DNA of 64,000 bases from Vitellaria paradoxa (GCA_019916065.1 CM034233.1:13287573-13351572); one strand, 5' to 3'; counted from the first letter of the stretch, positions 43,155 through 55,588 are shown. A program made the numbers and translations. The notes: generated by a model not told the origin, from the sequence alone.

Positions 43155-43643
43155 TATTGAGCCTACCCCTGAGGGGAGGATACATCCTAATAATAGCTTA
43201 ATTACTTTTGGTGATATAGATGCCAAAATTCTCTCTCCCTCTCTCCCTCCCAATAATTGATAATATCTAGCTTAAATAGCAAAATTTCACTAACTTTTGA
43301 TATATTTTTCGGTATATTTAAAGTTGTATAAATTTATAAAAATTAGTATTTCGTACTTTATGCAGTGAGTACAAATTTTAAATTTTATAATCATGTAATT
43401 TATGCTTGTAGAGTTTTGTATTTTTTTATTTAGCTCAAAACAGTTATTGGATTGGATCATTGGTTGTCTCCAAAATGATTAGCATATGAATTTTGAATTG
43501 ATTCTTTTATAAATTATACATAATTCTTATATTTGTTTATAAAAAATGCATTTGTTAAGAGGTGTCCAATGGCACTCATTAAATAACGATGGAGATATGT
43601 GCGATAAAATCATGTTTCATTTTTTCCATATACAACTTTATTA

Positions 43644-43778
43644 AGGGTTCATTTGCCACACTGAAAAAATTTAAAAATTTAAAAAAAAATTTAAAATTAT
43701 TTATTTTTATTTCACTACATTAATTACAAATTCATAAATTATCTGATTTTATTTTATTTTTTGTACTTTAAATGCCTC
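43644..43778. mobile_element. MITE family B, copy 4
   Basis: Starts GGGTTCATTTGCCAC and has the family block TTTCACTACATTAATTACAA; right end near TACTTTAAATGCC. Diverged. Confidence 0.45.
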
Positions 43779-44620
43779 AAAAAATACAAAATATTATTAG
43801 GTGATATCTATCTATTAGTATTAATGAGCGTACTGAGACACCTAATAATAATACTCATACAAAAAAATCGCAAAATATTTATGAAAATATGAGACCAAAC
43901 ATTTCATTCAAAACACAATTAGTTAGAGTGTGTTTGATGCACAAAAATTTGGTAAAAATCTTCGAAAATCTCACAAAAATTCTAAAAATATCTATTACAT
44001 TTTTACATATTCTTACATTCTTAAAGTTCAAAAAAAATTTTATACCTTTCAAAAAAAAAGTCGATAACTAGAATTTGGTTAATCAAATAGTAAAAATTTT
44101 TTTGCCATTCTCACTATGGATTATCAATTTATCGAATGACACCCATTTTGACTTTTTTTGTAGAGTCGTAGAAACTATTCCGATATATTCGCACGGCTAA
44201 TTTTCATCCAAACAGTTTTTACAATCTGTTTAGATGAATTGTAATGTAAAGAAGTTATAACTGTCTAAAATTTTGAATCCGTCCAAACGAAAATCTAATC
44301 CATTAGAACGAAATCCTACTACTCATTTAAAAAAATACGGTTTGAGCTGTGTGCACCCGATGTAAAAAATTTTCACAAATCACATTTTATATAATTTTAT
44401 CTCATTTTTATAATTCTAAACACACCCTTAATTAAGAAATTAAGAAATTACTCATTAAAAATTAAATTTATGAACTAAATATACGTTTCTTTTATTATTT
44501 ATCTAATGATTCAATCATTAGAGTCCATCGAATCGAGGATGACCAGTTAATGGAAAATTTGCACCTAGACGAGCCAATTGCTTGTCGTCAAAGTAGCATT
44601 ATAAGCGATGGCCTACCTCT

Positions 44621-44623
<3 letters not shown>

Positions 44624-44657
<34 letters not shown>
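44624..44657. repeat. (AT)n microsatellite
   Basis: About 16 dinucleotide units. Confidence 0.95.
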
Positions 44658-44661
<4 letters not shown>

Positions 44662-44799
44662 AGCAAGCCTAAAAGTCCATAGCCTCTTCATGTGTGAGAA
44701 GATGAATGGTTGAACGGACAAAATAATATTTGAATTTTACAATTAGAAGCAATCCCCATTGCTCAAAGTTTAAGCTTTGCACCCCATAAGAATTTATAA

Positions 44800-44951
44800 G
44801 GATGTTTGATTAGTAAAAGTTTAATTAAAAGTATAATAAAAATAAAAAAATTTGATATAAAAGTGACATATAACAAAATTTAATTAGAAAGAAGTATAAA
44901 AAATTAATAAAAATTAATAAATTTTTGTTAATTTTAATTAATTAAACACCA
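44800..44951. mobile_element. MITE family A, copy 4
   Basis: GGATGTTTGATTAGTAAAAG at left, AATTAATTAAACACC at right, with the family interior (GATATAAAAGTGACATATAA). Confidence 0.7.
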
Positions 44952-45368
44952 GTAATTAACATACATAGTTAATAATTGGCATTTTTTTTTAATCGGGTGA
45001 GAATATTTTACTGATTTCATAAAAAAACACATTAAAATAATAAATATTTATCTCTTTGAAAAAGTCAAATAATACAAAAATAAAAACCACATTTTTCATC
45101 TACGGTGGATTAAAAACGATAGGGTCGTGCTAATTAGGAAGAAAACATTCGTAAATGTACAACCACAATTATTTATTTTTAAATGAAAATAATTAATGAA
45201 CAAAAAGACTCACGAAATTTGATTGGAGGCAGCTATCACGATTGTAAACTTGTCACTCTAGCTTTTGTGATTGGCTAACGGTAAAGGGCGTTTCCTCACA
45301 TGCTTGCATAACCATCCATTGATGGACAGGTGTCGATCATCGAATGGTGTCTTCTGCGCACAAAGCAT

Positions 45369-45605
45369 CACGTGCTAACATTTTTTTGCCCTATACCTAA
45401 AAGCACCCTCACTCGGCTTAACGACGAAGACATCCCTCTAATCATAACCTGTAGTTCATAAAGTGCCCAAGTGATTGACACGTGGACCAGGTTTAACATT
45501 TTTTTGGGCAATGCCTCATGTAGAGCCCGCCTTTGGCTTTTTTACCGAACAGTTAACGGTAAAGCCAGGACTCCATCAAATTGTACAAAGAAAGTCAGTC
45601 ACGTG
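45369..45605. promoter_or_regulatory. Cluster of three G-boxes (CACGTG) with no gene
   Basis: CACGTG at 45369-45374, 45479-45484 and 45600-45605 in a locally less A/T-rich segment (about 45220-45605). G-boxes bind bZIP and bHLH factors. No ORF follows on either side, so a relic promoter or chance are both possible. Confidence 0.3.
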
Positions 45606-45760
45606 GGGTTGTTTGGTTGAAAAAAAATTAAGGAAAAAGTATAATAAAAATATAAAAATATGATATAAATGTGATATGTATTAAAATTTTATTGAAAAAA
45701 ATATAAAAAATAGTTAAAATTTGATAATTTTTAATATTTTTTAGTCGGACAAACAGGACC
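45605..45760. mobile_element. MITE family A, copy 5
   Basis: GGTTGTTTGGTTGA at left; right end near GGACAAACAGGACC; family interior (GATATAAATGTGATATGTAT). Confidence 0.6.
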
Positions 45761-45780
45761 ACGATAGAGGGTTTCGCCAA

Positions 45781-45900
45781 GGGTGTTTGGTTTATCGCAA
45801 AAAAAATATTTTGATTCTTATCAATCTTTTTAATTTTTTAATTATATTTTATCACATGTTATTTTTATATTAATTTTTTTTGTGTCACCCAAACACTACC
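45781..45900. mobile_element. MITE family A, copy 6
   Basis: GGGTGTTTGGTTTATCGC at left, CACCCAAACACTACC at right; opposite orientation to copy 5 and only about 20 bp from it. Confidence 0.65.
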
Positions 45901-46510
45901 GAAGTTTATTATGCTTACGAGGACAAGTTTGCCATTCGTTAAACAAAATTTAATTTTCTTCTACTTTTAATTTTTTTAACTTTTTTCAATTTTTATTAAA
46001 CTAAAAAAATTATCACAATGAAATCAAAAAGTTTTTCTAATTTTTTCAACTTTCTTTAAATTCCTCTAACTTTAAAAGCTTTACCAAACACAAAAAAAAA
46101 AAAAATAATAATAATAATCTCTAAATCACCAAAAAAATTATTTTTTTAGCCTCCAAACAAACCCTTAGTCAAAATATTTATCTTCTAATAATGCAAGCAC
46201 AGCTTAAAAGACGTATTTAATTTAAAATCATTATTAATAATAACGTATTCACATTTAATAAAAAATAGATTTATCTATTGAAATCGTTCTTTTATAACTA
46301 CAACTTTAAAATCTGTAATTTTGAAAATTAAATTTTATGCAACCTTATTCTCTTCAAAGATTTTTAAATATATTTATCGATGGCAACTACCTTAGTCCAT
46401 AAATATGATTGTGCCTGTAGTATATAAATGTATCAATAATGAAGTTGTCGCAGCCAAATATATTTCATAGGTTATATCAATTCAGCCTTATGTACACAAT
46501 ATACTCTATT

Positions 46511-46875
46511 TAGGAATGGAACCCCCTTGTGACAATAGGGATCCCTGGCTCTCCTAGATATTGAAATATATATATATATATATATATATTTTTTTCAAAA
46601 TTGTCCCTCAACCCTTTTACTTTGATCCCTACTTAACTTTTGAGTTGGGTTATTAATGAAATATAGGATTTGATAATTAACTTGGGCAGTTAATAATCTA
46701 AATATAATCAATTGAATAATTTTTGAGACAAACCTTAGAATTTTTACAGAACTAATAGTGGGCAGTTTTCAAATAAACCATTTTAATTCTAAGATTGTAT
46801 TTTTGAGGTTGAGGAAGGATTATTAACATTTATAAGAATTGACTCCCCTTTACTAAATTCATGGTTCCGTCCCTA
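46511..46875. mobile_element. hAT-type MITE
   Basis: Ends TAGGAATGGAACC and, inverted, TAGGGACGGAACC. Flanked by 8-bp ACTCTATT (46503-46510) and ACTCTATC (46876-46883), a 7/8 match and the length expected for hAT. 365 bp, with an internal (AT)n tract at about 46567-46590. Confidence 0.75.
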
Positions 46876-48042
46876 ACTCTATCATGTATAAATAATGCAA
46901 ATCTCATCATGACATACTCATATCTCGCGAGACATGCAATAGTACATTTATTATCATAAATAAGCATGATACACTCAAAGCATGAATTAAATATAAACAT
47001 AATTTATATTACACACGTCTTAGCACATTGGTAATATTTCAAATTAGGTTTAATATTAATCCGAAAACTTGAACAGTGGCAAAAATATCCTCAACTAACG
47101 GGTAAGTTCAGGCACCTAGCAAGCTACTCACTAGTAGCTCGAACTTGGGTTTAGGCAAAATGGCTCGTAGGCTGCCGAATGGCAACCCGTACCCTCGGCT
47201 TTAAATCTAAAATGGAGTTTGAGCTATAACAGTTCATCTCTGACCCCCTCAACCAAATTCGACGACCTTGGGTCTAAAATCCAACAACCAAATATCAAGG
47301 GGGCTTGACCTGAGGTAAAAAATCAATAATAAACAAGAGTTACGTAAGATTTATTGCATACATACAAGCATATATGCATTTTTTATATACAAGTGTATAT
47401 GTGCTAAACAAAACTAACCAAATCAAGCATAGATTAACTCAAATTATGCTATAAACAGGAAATAAAACATGTTAAGCATCCATTTACTTCAATTTTTTTT
47501 TTTTTTTTTTTGGGTATTTCCATTTACTTCAAATTTAAAGACAAATGAAGAAACTTAACAAAAATCTCCAACTTCAAAGGTCTGTATCTCTCAATTTGGT
47601 CATAATTTATGCTATCTAACACTAGCACGTTATTTATTGTGTCAAGTCGATCAAAGCCCTTCGATCTTACAATGAGGTTCTCACTTTTTCTCTCCCTAGA
47701 TTCTCTTTTCTCTCTTTTTGGCTCTATCCTATCATCGACTTAAAGTGGAGTGAAGAAAAAAAAATGTGAAAGGAAAATTAAAGAAAGAAATGAAAGGAAG
47801 AGAATAAAGAAAAAATGTGGGCTCCCGTTGGCCTACTCCTAGATCGAAACACCATTTTTGGTCTAATTCAACCTATAAAAATAAAATATAGAGGCAACAA
47901 TCCGAGCAAAACCTTAGATCTAAAATAATAGCGACCAAAATACAATAGTTGATATTTCCGTTTACAAACGATAAACAAGTTTATTCACAACTCTTATTAA
48001 GTTAAACTCAACTTTACTCAAGTGTGGCTTATTATTTATTAA
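46876..48042. other. Gene-free stretch
   Basis: Segment 47040-47340 is GC-richer and looks like old retroelement sequence but matches nothing I recognise. T-run at about 47493-47510. Confidence 0.35.
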
Positions 48043-48132
48043 GGGAGCGTTTGAATTGATAAAAAATGATAAATTTTGATAAAAATTATGGTTTTATAAT
48101 TAATACAGTGAGATAAAAAGTGAATAATTTTT
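48043..48132. mobile_element. MITE family B, copy 5, left half
   Basis: Starts GGGAGCGTTTGAATTG and contains ATTAATACAGTGAGATAAAA then GTGAATAATTTTT. Continues at 49676-49728 beyond the inserted LTR. Confidence 0.75.
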
Positions 48133-49675
48133 TGTGACAACTTGAATTTTTATTTTATGCATTAATTTTATTTTTATTTAATTTAATTTCCATGCTTAGG
48201 AATTTTAATTTCATATTATTATAAGATTTAAATAATTTTAATTAGTAATAAAATAATTAAATTATTAATATATAAATATATGTTAATAGATAGGAGCAAC
48301 TCAAATAGCCACAAGGCTTATTAAGCCATGATGGTCTTGAATGGGTAGGGGCTACGTGCCAGTTGATGATCGGAAAAAAAATAAAAATTAGCTTGGCTAG
48401 CAAGCTTGCTGCCAATGCAAGTGAGTATATATATATGTGAATAAGGGGGCAAATGAAAGCAAAGAAGAGTCGGGAAGAACCCGCGCGGAGGAAGAAGAGA
48501 AGAAAAAAAAAAAGAGAGAGAAAAAATTAAGAAAATTTTGAGAAATTTTGGCAGAAGAATTGAGGTAAGCTATTTTGTTAATTTAAAAATCAAATTTTTA
48601 ATACCTTTTCTTTTGGATTAGATAAATTTAATATGTGGGGCTATGATGGCTATGTTTATTAAATTTACATTAGTAATTAATTTTTGGTTATATTTTAACC
48701 ATTCAATGTTTGATTTATATATTTTATTGGACTAAAAATTATTAGGACTCAAGAATAATCAGCAGCCACCCCTCAGTAAATTGACTTTCTTAGAATATCT
48801 ACTGTTCAGGTAGGTGCATTAAACTTAAAAATAAAAGTTATTAAATATGAATAGCTAAATTTTATTTATTTATTGCCGAACATTCATGTTATTAAATTCT
48901 GCTCGCTACTTATAAATTATTATATGTTAGTGGAGAATCGTGGTTATTTATGAGATAATAAATTTGAAAAATAATATTTTTTTAGTGATCAACACAAGTT
49001 GCGTGCATTGCACTTGCATTATGGTCAGATGGGACTAGGCCAGATGGGGTCGGAAAAAAAAAATATAGCTAGATGGGGTTAATGGGACAAGTTAAATTAA
49101 AGCCACTGTCCACCGTTGAACGCTCAACTCATGGGCTAAATAGGGCAAAATGTGTGTTGCATTATCATTTAAATTATTTATTATGCAAATGTGCTATGAT
49201 ATGGCCAGTTGGGGTCTAGTGATGATAAATTGTTTATTGAGATTTTTTTTTAGATGTGGCACAATTAAATTAAAGATGAGTTGGTTATGTGATAGTTATT
49301 GATATAATTGCTGTGAAATTTTTTTCTTGGTGCATATTTATTATTTTTTATTTTAAGTATAATACCCCCACTGAGTATGTGACACTCACATATAAATTTA
49401 CACATTTCAGAGTGAATTTAGAAATGATTGCAAGTGATTAGAGGAGAACTTGAGTTGTTTATCTTATCTTTTAATTTTGTGTTTAAGGTTTGTATAAGCA
49501 GTTTAAGGCTAGAATGGTGTCAGACTAATATTTAGTTAATTGAGTTTTATGGGTTGTAAGTTTATGTACGGTGGAACTTTATGAGTAAATATTTCTATTT
49601 TATATTTAGATAGAAAATTTGATAACGTCCACCCTATTTAAATGATTAAATGTATCCTAAAATAGGGATGTGACA
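48133..49675. mobile_element. Solo LTR (1543 bp) nested in a MITE
   Basis: Begins TGTGACAACTTGAA and ends GGGATGTGACA, the TG..CA termini of an LTR retrotransposon. Flanking 5-mers TTTTT (48128-48132) and CTTTT (49676-49680) fit a 5-bp target duplication with one C-to-T change. The interior has a TATA-like TATATATATATG at about 48425-48436 followed by a purine-rich stretch resembling an R region. No internal domain or second LTR, so it probably arose by LTR-LTR recombination. Ends resemble gypsy-type LTRs, which is inference. Confidence 0.72.
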
Positions 49676-49728
49676 CTTTTAGAAATTTTTAGTTTTTTCA
49701 ACAATTTTTAGAACTTCAAACAAAGGCT
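49676..49728. mobile_element. MITE family B, copy 5, right half
   Basis: CTTTTAGAAATTTTTAG through TTCAAACAAAGGCT. Joined to the left half it restores the family sequence seen uninterrupted at 40905-41049. Confidence 0.75.
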
Positions 49729-49748
49729 AAGATTGATAAATTTATTCA

Positions 49749-49950
49749 AGCTTATTTGTTACCTTATCAAACAAACATTTGTGAATGATTAATGAGTTTG
49801 CTCGTGGATTACTTATTGATAGGGCCAGTTGTCATGCAAGACTTAATTAAGCTTATTCATTTACCTTATCAAACAAACATATGTGAATGATTAATGAGTT
49901 TGCTCGTTGGTTGCTTATCGGTAGGGCCAGTTGTCATGTAAGACAACTTA
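49749..49950. repeat. Tandem duplication, period 101 bp
   Basis: Two units starting AGCTTATT and sharing CCTTATCAAACAAACAT, GAATGATTAATGAGTTTGCT and AGGGCCAGTTGTCATG. Confidence 0.92.
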
Positions 49951-52441
49951 GGTAATAGCTTAAGGCTCCGTCTAATGAGAAATCCCCCTAATTTAAAAAA
50001 AAAAAAAATATATATATATATATATATATTGATATATATTTAATTGTTTTAAATTTATTCTTTCTTTAATTTTAATGTTTACCTTAATCTCAAATAGATT
50101 TGAAACTTATCAATCATCCAATAAGAAGGTCTCGAATTTAAAATATATATTTAATTATTTTTATTTTATCTTTTAATTAACTTCGATCTTCATATTAATC
50201 TCAAATATTTTTGAACTTATCTAAATTTATAGAAATAATACCTCATAACCGATCGAAGAAGAAGGCTTCGAATTTAAATAGATATATATTAGAGTGTCAA
50301 AAAATTGACAAGACCTTTTGCTGACGTGGCCAACCAGATTTGGGGATGCTGCTTAGATGGTTAGACTAGTGGTCAACGATACTAGTGCTTCAGGTTTGAT
50401 GGTCCAGTGCTAGAGTCTTTAAACTAAAAACTACTAGTCAGACGATGTTCAGCCAAACGCTCATTCGACGGTCAAGTCAGTATATACGTATAAGGAGAAG
50501 AAGGTGGAAGGGGTTTTTTTTATAGAATCTTTGTTAAGTAAATGATACTTGCCTTTTTTCCTTTGTACCTAACGTATTTATAGATTTTTGGCCCATGTCA
50601 TTTATGTCTAGTAATCATGAGTAGTAGTGCGGTGATGACCGGAATCACGCCGTATAATCGGTACGAACATGATCGGAACCGTAATTGGTAGTGGATGTAG
50701 ATGTACCATTTACTTTCTTTCATTAATACAATATGCAAGCCAGTCGTTCTTTCAACCATCAACCAATCCCCCTTCTATATATGAACTACGTGTTCAATTT
50801 AGATGCATGTCATATGTCCAAGTTGGATGCATGACATGTGTCTAAAATTCTCCCTCCATATATATGTAGATAGACTTAATTATTTTAATTATATAATTTT
50901 TCTTAACTTTAATACTTATCTTAATCTCAAAATATATTTAGAATTTATTTTAATTTATAGAAATAATATCTGGTAAGAGTATCTATAATATAAGACCCAA
51001 ATTTTAAAACTTGTTTTTTTTTTTTTGGTCTTAGACCCCTAAATAGTTTGATACAATCCTACCTATCAAGCATCTAACTTGTTTGCAACCTTACATGGTA
51101 TTGTCAAGATATAAATTTAATTATTAAAAAGAGGTAAATTTTGTGATATTCAATTATAAGCAAATTAAGATATGATAAATTTGAGTGCGTGCGCGCTTAG
51201 ATAACATGATTTGATCAATCTGCTGCCCTCTCACAACCCGATTCCAACCTTGGAAACTCTTTACCCCCAGTTAGCTATGATCCTTGCATGTACTTAAAAA
51301 AAGAAAATGAAAAAAATAAATGGAATTATAAAACAGAGAAAACAAATTATTAGTTTTAAATAAGATTGCATAAAATCCGAATCAATTTGATCTCCATGTA
51401 TCGGGTTTTATTAATCAGGAGTTTATGAGTAAAAATTTATTAATTTAATTAGTTTAGGTTGATTCTCAAATTTCTCAACTTTGAATGTCTACTCGTATTA
51501 AAAAAAAATATAGTAATCATATTAATTATAATCCCACTTAGATTATATCAATTTAGTTTGGTTTTGTATGTAAAAAGATTTTTCCACTTGGGTTCAAAAA
51601 TTTGAAACTAATAAAACTAATGTGGTTCGCGTTTAATCCGACTCATACGCCTCACCTTAATTTTAATAACATGTCAAATTTATCAATTATTATTAGTTTG
51701 CGTAACTAAATATGATAAAATTTAAAAATTTTTAAAGATATAATTATCATTTTTATAAAATACACACGAAATTCATTAGTTTAACAGTTTAGAGGATCAT
51801 ATTAATTTTTTTAAGATTATTAAATAAAAAATTTTAACTACTTTTATGGTTGAAATAGTAGTTTTTTTTTTTTAATTTTCGTTAGATAATTAAAAACAAT
51901 TGCTAATCTATTTTTCTTAATTTCATCAAATTCACAAAAAAAAAAAAATCCAGGACGAATCTAATTTCTCTTTGCCCCACTAATTAAAGTTTAATAAAGA
52001 GATAATAAAGTATTTTAAAGTGAAACTTTTTTTATTTTTATTTTTTTGAAAGGTATTTCAAAGTGAAACTGACCATCGCCGCTGGTGCGGTTTAAGGCTC
52101 TCCCTTCTTTAGAACCAATAATAATAATAATAATAATGATAAACAACTTTAACACAGTTTTGCATGCATAAACAACTTTTCATTTGTCGGCGCTAACATT
52201 TCTAATGTTTTAATTTCTAGCTTAATAATACATATCTCATAATACTGCAATAAATCGGTCACCTGCCAAGACCTTAAATTTCTCAAATTTGATTGAAATA
52301 TTTCTACTTCATCCTTTAATACCTCTAAACTTTTCGTAGCTATCTAAAACTTCAAAGCAATTGCAAATGGATTTTCAATATTATCACTTAATTAAGTAAT
52401 TTTATTTTTAGATTTTTTGATTTTTTATAATTTTTTTCTTA
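49951..52441. other. Gene-free stretch
   Basis: Apart from the possible LTR fragment, mainly A/T-rich sequence with an (AT)n tract at about 50010-50028. No coding or RNA gene seen. Confidence 0.4.
50290..50580 (-). mobile_element. Possible LTR fragment
   Basis: On the minus strand GACTTGACCGTCGAATGAGC resembles a word common in plant gypsy LTRs (GACTTGAGCGTCGGAG-like), downstream of CTTATACGTATATA. No boundaries or partner LTR found. Confidence 0.3.
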
Positions 52442-52461
52442 CCTTCTTATTACTTTTGTCT

Positions 52462-52646
52462 CAGGACAGTCTGGTGCACGAAATTCTCGCCTTACACGGG
52501 TTTTGGGGAAGGATTGGATCACAAGGGTTTACTGTACACAGTCTTACCATACATTTGCAAGAGGCTGTTTCCATGATTCGAACCCGTGACCTTAGATCAC
52601 ACGACAACAACTCTTATCGTTGTACTAAGACTCCCCTTCCTTCTTG
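52462..52646 (-). mobile_element. Au-type tRNA-derived SINE
   Basis: On the minus strand: a GAGTCTTAGTACAACGATAA head (box A region), box B GGTTCGAATCATG, then GAAACAGCCTCTTGCAAATG, CCCTTGTGATCC, CCTTCCCC and CGTGCACCAGACTGTCC, in the order known for the plant Au SINE. TTATTACTTTTGTCT at 52447-52461 and 52647-52661 are perfect 15-bp target duplications. The body is somewhat diverged (TG/CA changes), consistent with age and methylation. Confidence 0.88.
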
Positions 52647-52960
52647 TTATTACTTTTGTCTATCTTATTTAAATACTCCTTAATTATTCACTATGAATTT
52701 AAATGCAGTTATTTGCTATTTCAAATAAACATTTCAGTCTTTTTAATTTAATTATTTTGACAATTTTAAAAAATATAATAAAGTGAAAAAATTTAATAAA
52801 TTTTTCTTTGTGTGTGTCCATTTCTAACACGTTTATTTACCGTAAGTACAAAAACTTGCCATTGCAAATAAAAATAAATGGATCAAAATGAGATATATTG
52901 CACAATAATACAATTTAATTTGCCTCATTTGTACGCGGAATGTTATTATCTATATTTTTA

Positions 52961-53066
52961 TGTATAATAAATAGGGGTTGGTTTCAATGGTAAAAATTGA
53001 TTTTTAATTATTTTGTATAATAAATAGGGGTTGGTTCCAATGGTAAAAATTGATTTTTAATTATTT
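52961..53066. repeat. Tandem duplication, period 53 bp
   Basis: Units start TGTATAATAAATAGGGGTTG at 52961 and 53014 and differ at one base (GGTTTC vs GGTTCC). Confidence 0.95.
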
Positions 53067-53439
53067 TGTAGTTAATTTTCACGTCTTATATGGTATTTTT
53101 TTATTATTAAAATTTAACTTTTTTAGAAATTAATAATTTAAACGTTTCAATGACATTTATACAAAAAAAATTTACATATTTTTTTAAAAAATAAAAAAAT
53201 AACCCTTTTGTTACTTCTTTTAAAATGAATGTGAAATTTTATTTCTTTTTTTTTTGTAATTTTTTCTCTGAATTTGATTAATATTCTTAAAAATTCTAGT
53301 TTAAAAATAAATTCTGATAAAAAAATTATATAAATTTAAAACTAAAAAGTAGCTTTCGAATGCAACAAATCATTTTCCCAAATCGTATCAGTGCATGTTG
53401 TTTTATTCGTAGTCCGGATTAGTTCAGGTGGTTTGCTCG

Positions 53440-53870
53440 AAGAAAAAATACGCGAGTAACACAACGTTGGAACAAATGCGCCACGTGTAGGAGTAGCGAC
53501 ACGTAAGCAATGTGGGTCCCAGAATAGAAATTGGAGAGCCGTAGACCCACCATAACTTTTTTACCGACAGGCTAGTGACAGCTGTTTGTCCGTGTTCACT
53601 GTTTTCGTCGGTGGAAAGCCAAACCGCAAGCCCCAAAATCCACTAGAAATATCCAAGCGCGGGACCCACCTATCGAGTGGTGCCCGAATATGCACTTCAC
53701 GCCGCGGGGTGCGCATTGCACCCCACCGACACTCTCTCCTCTGGGAGATCTTTGATCAAACGGCGAATATCGCGCCACGTGTACACCGGCGGAAATAAAA
53801 GACAGCTCGGCTGGGAGGCGGCTCAATGGATGGGATGTCCCTTTCCTTAGCTGTCACCAAGCATCTTCTC
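53440..53870. promoter_or_regulatory. GC-rich island with two G-boxes, no gene attached
   Basis: Markedly GC- and CpG-richer than the flanks. Holds GCCACGTGTA twice (CACGTG at 53482-53487 and 53776-53781), an ACACGTAA, GTGGGTCCC blocks and an AAATAAAAG-like TATA at about 53796. ORFs on both strands are short, overlapping and of no known family. It looks like an ABRE-type promoter remnant, an ncRNA promoter, or the end of an old element. Confidence 0.35.
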
Positions 53871-53910
53871 CGCTGTCCGCATCTATTTTTTATATGACGT
53901 CGTTTATATT

Positions 53911-54069
53911 GTTTGGAGGACCCAAATCAGTTAAAATCAATTAAATCCTATCTATTTATATCTATTATATATATATTTTTTAATTAAATTTTATAATATA
54001 TTATTTATATGTTAAATTTTTATATTTTTACTGTATTTTTAATCAAAATCTTGCCAACCAAACACCCTA
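53911..54069. mobile_element. MITE family A, copy 7
   Basis: GTTTGGAGGACCCAAATCAG at left and CCAACCAAACACCCT at right; family interior ATTTTTTAATTAAATTTTAT. Confidence 0.6.
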
Positions 54070-54198
54070 AGGATATGTTTAGAGTGATAGAAGTTAGATA
54101 AATTGTAAATTCGTAATTTATATAAGAAAACAAAAAGTAGGTAATTTTTAAAAAATTTTAAAAATTTTAAAAATTTTATTAGTAAATGAAACGCACTC
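54070..54198. mobile_element. MITE family B, copy 6
   Basis: GGATATGTTTAGAGTG at left, GTAAATGAAACGCACT at right; abuts family A copy 7 directly. Confidence 0.5.
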
Positions 54199-55081
54199 TG
54201 TTTTTTTTTTTTTACATTTATTTGATTATAATAAAACAATTATTTTATTATTTTGAGGAGGCATTGGGTTCTATGAATTTCAGAACCCCGTTTTGCCCGC
54301 GGAAAGATTGAGCCCAGGTTGGTGAAAATTTTTGTTATTGAAATAGAGGGCGGGAAACACCTCGGGATCCACGTTTACAGGGACCTTTGGTTTATTAAAA
54401 AATATAAAAAAATAAATTTTTATTAGTTTTTTAAACCAAATTTTATTATATGTTCATCACCTTAAGAATAATTTTTTAAAGAATTGTCCAAAACATTAAC
54501 TTATCTATTTTTTTTTTCCAAATAAATCACATAATATGAATTTTTTTTTATGATTTTGAGATACTTTTATGTTGCTTAATACAAATTTTCTAAAGGCGAA
54601 TAATTATTATATAATTTTTATTTATGAGTTTAATTGATAAAAATTAAATACATAAATGTGAATTATTTATTTTATAAATTTAATTCTTTTTAATTTAATA
54701 TACATAAATCGAGTTTACGTCATAAGCACTTACGATACTCTTTTGAGAATTTCATAGCAAATAACATGTGATATATTATATCCTAAATCTCTCATTGAGA
54801 GATTAACGACCCTATTGCTGGTGCATTTACGTATCTCAGATTGACTTATTAATTAAAAAAGTTATTATCTGAATATTTTAACAAATGGCAAAAAAAAATT
54901 CCTTTTATACAATTATTCAAAAAAAAAATGTTACTTTTAGTTCTAAAAATAGTTTTTTTTATATATTTTGTGGCAACCAGCATTGCCATCGGCTCAATGT
55001 GTTGGGTGTGAAAATTTCTTTAATATATTGTTTAATATTAAGTTGGATTTGGAAACTTTTTGTTATGCTTTTTCTTTTTTA

Positions 55082-55212
55082 GGTCTCATTTAGAGCATTA
55101 AAATTTACTAATTTTAACTAAATTTTTTTATTTTTTTACATATTACATTTATGTCATATGTTTCTATTTTATTGTACTTTTTGGTAATTTTTTATTAACC
55201 AAACACATCCTT
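55082..55212. mobile_element. MITE family A, copy 8
   Basis: Family interior (TACATATTACATTTATGTCA) with right end AACCAAACACATCC; left end diverged. Confidence 0.55.
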
Positions 55213-55312
55213 AATTAGAGTTAAAAAAGTAAGGAACCTTTAACGCTATCCCGCCTTTGTATGTTAAGAAAATTAATTTAAAATTAATGTAGATAACTTT
55301 TTGTAGAGTGAA

Positions 55313-55325
55313 CAAAACAGTACTT
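55313..55325 (-). terminator. RNA polymerase III terminator of tRNA-His
   Basis: Just 3' of the tRNA on the minus strand the sequence reads AAGTACTGTTTTG, giving a T4 run within about 15 bases, enough for Pol III termination. Confidence 0.7.
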
Positions 55326-55396
55326 GTGGCTGCTGGGATTCGAGCCCAGGTCTCCACGGCCACAACGTGGAATTCTTACCACTAAACTACAGCCAC
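55326..55396 (-). tRNA. tRNA-His (anticodon GTG)
   Basis: 71 nt on the minus strand. Acceptor stem GTGGCTG/CAGCCAC is perfectly paired over 7 bp. Anticodon stem CCACG/CGTGG closes the 7-base loop TTGTGGC with GTG at positions 34-36. T arm CTGGG-CTCGAAT-CCCAG. D arm carries TAGTTTAGTGGTAAGA. CCA is not encoded, as expected for a nuclear gene, and the extra G-1 of histidine tRNA is added after transcription. No mismatches in stems, so it looks functional. The sequence matches my memory of plant nuclear tRNA-His. Confidence 0.95.
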
Positions 55397-55588
55397 CGGG
55401 CGCTCAAGGTTTTGATATAATTATTCATAAATGAGTATCTTTTTTTTGGTAAACTTAAAATTCCCACCGACAGTGCCAATTTTTCACGTGCGCGATATGT
55501 TATAAATGATTAAGAATACCACGGTTCAAGAATTGGGTCACCGACGCTGCCAGAGGCAAAGTTAAATAGCCTGCGTGAATATTTTTTA

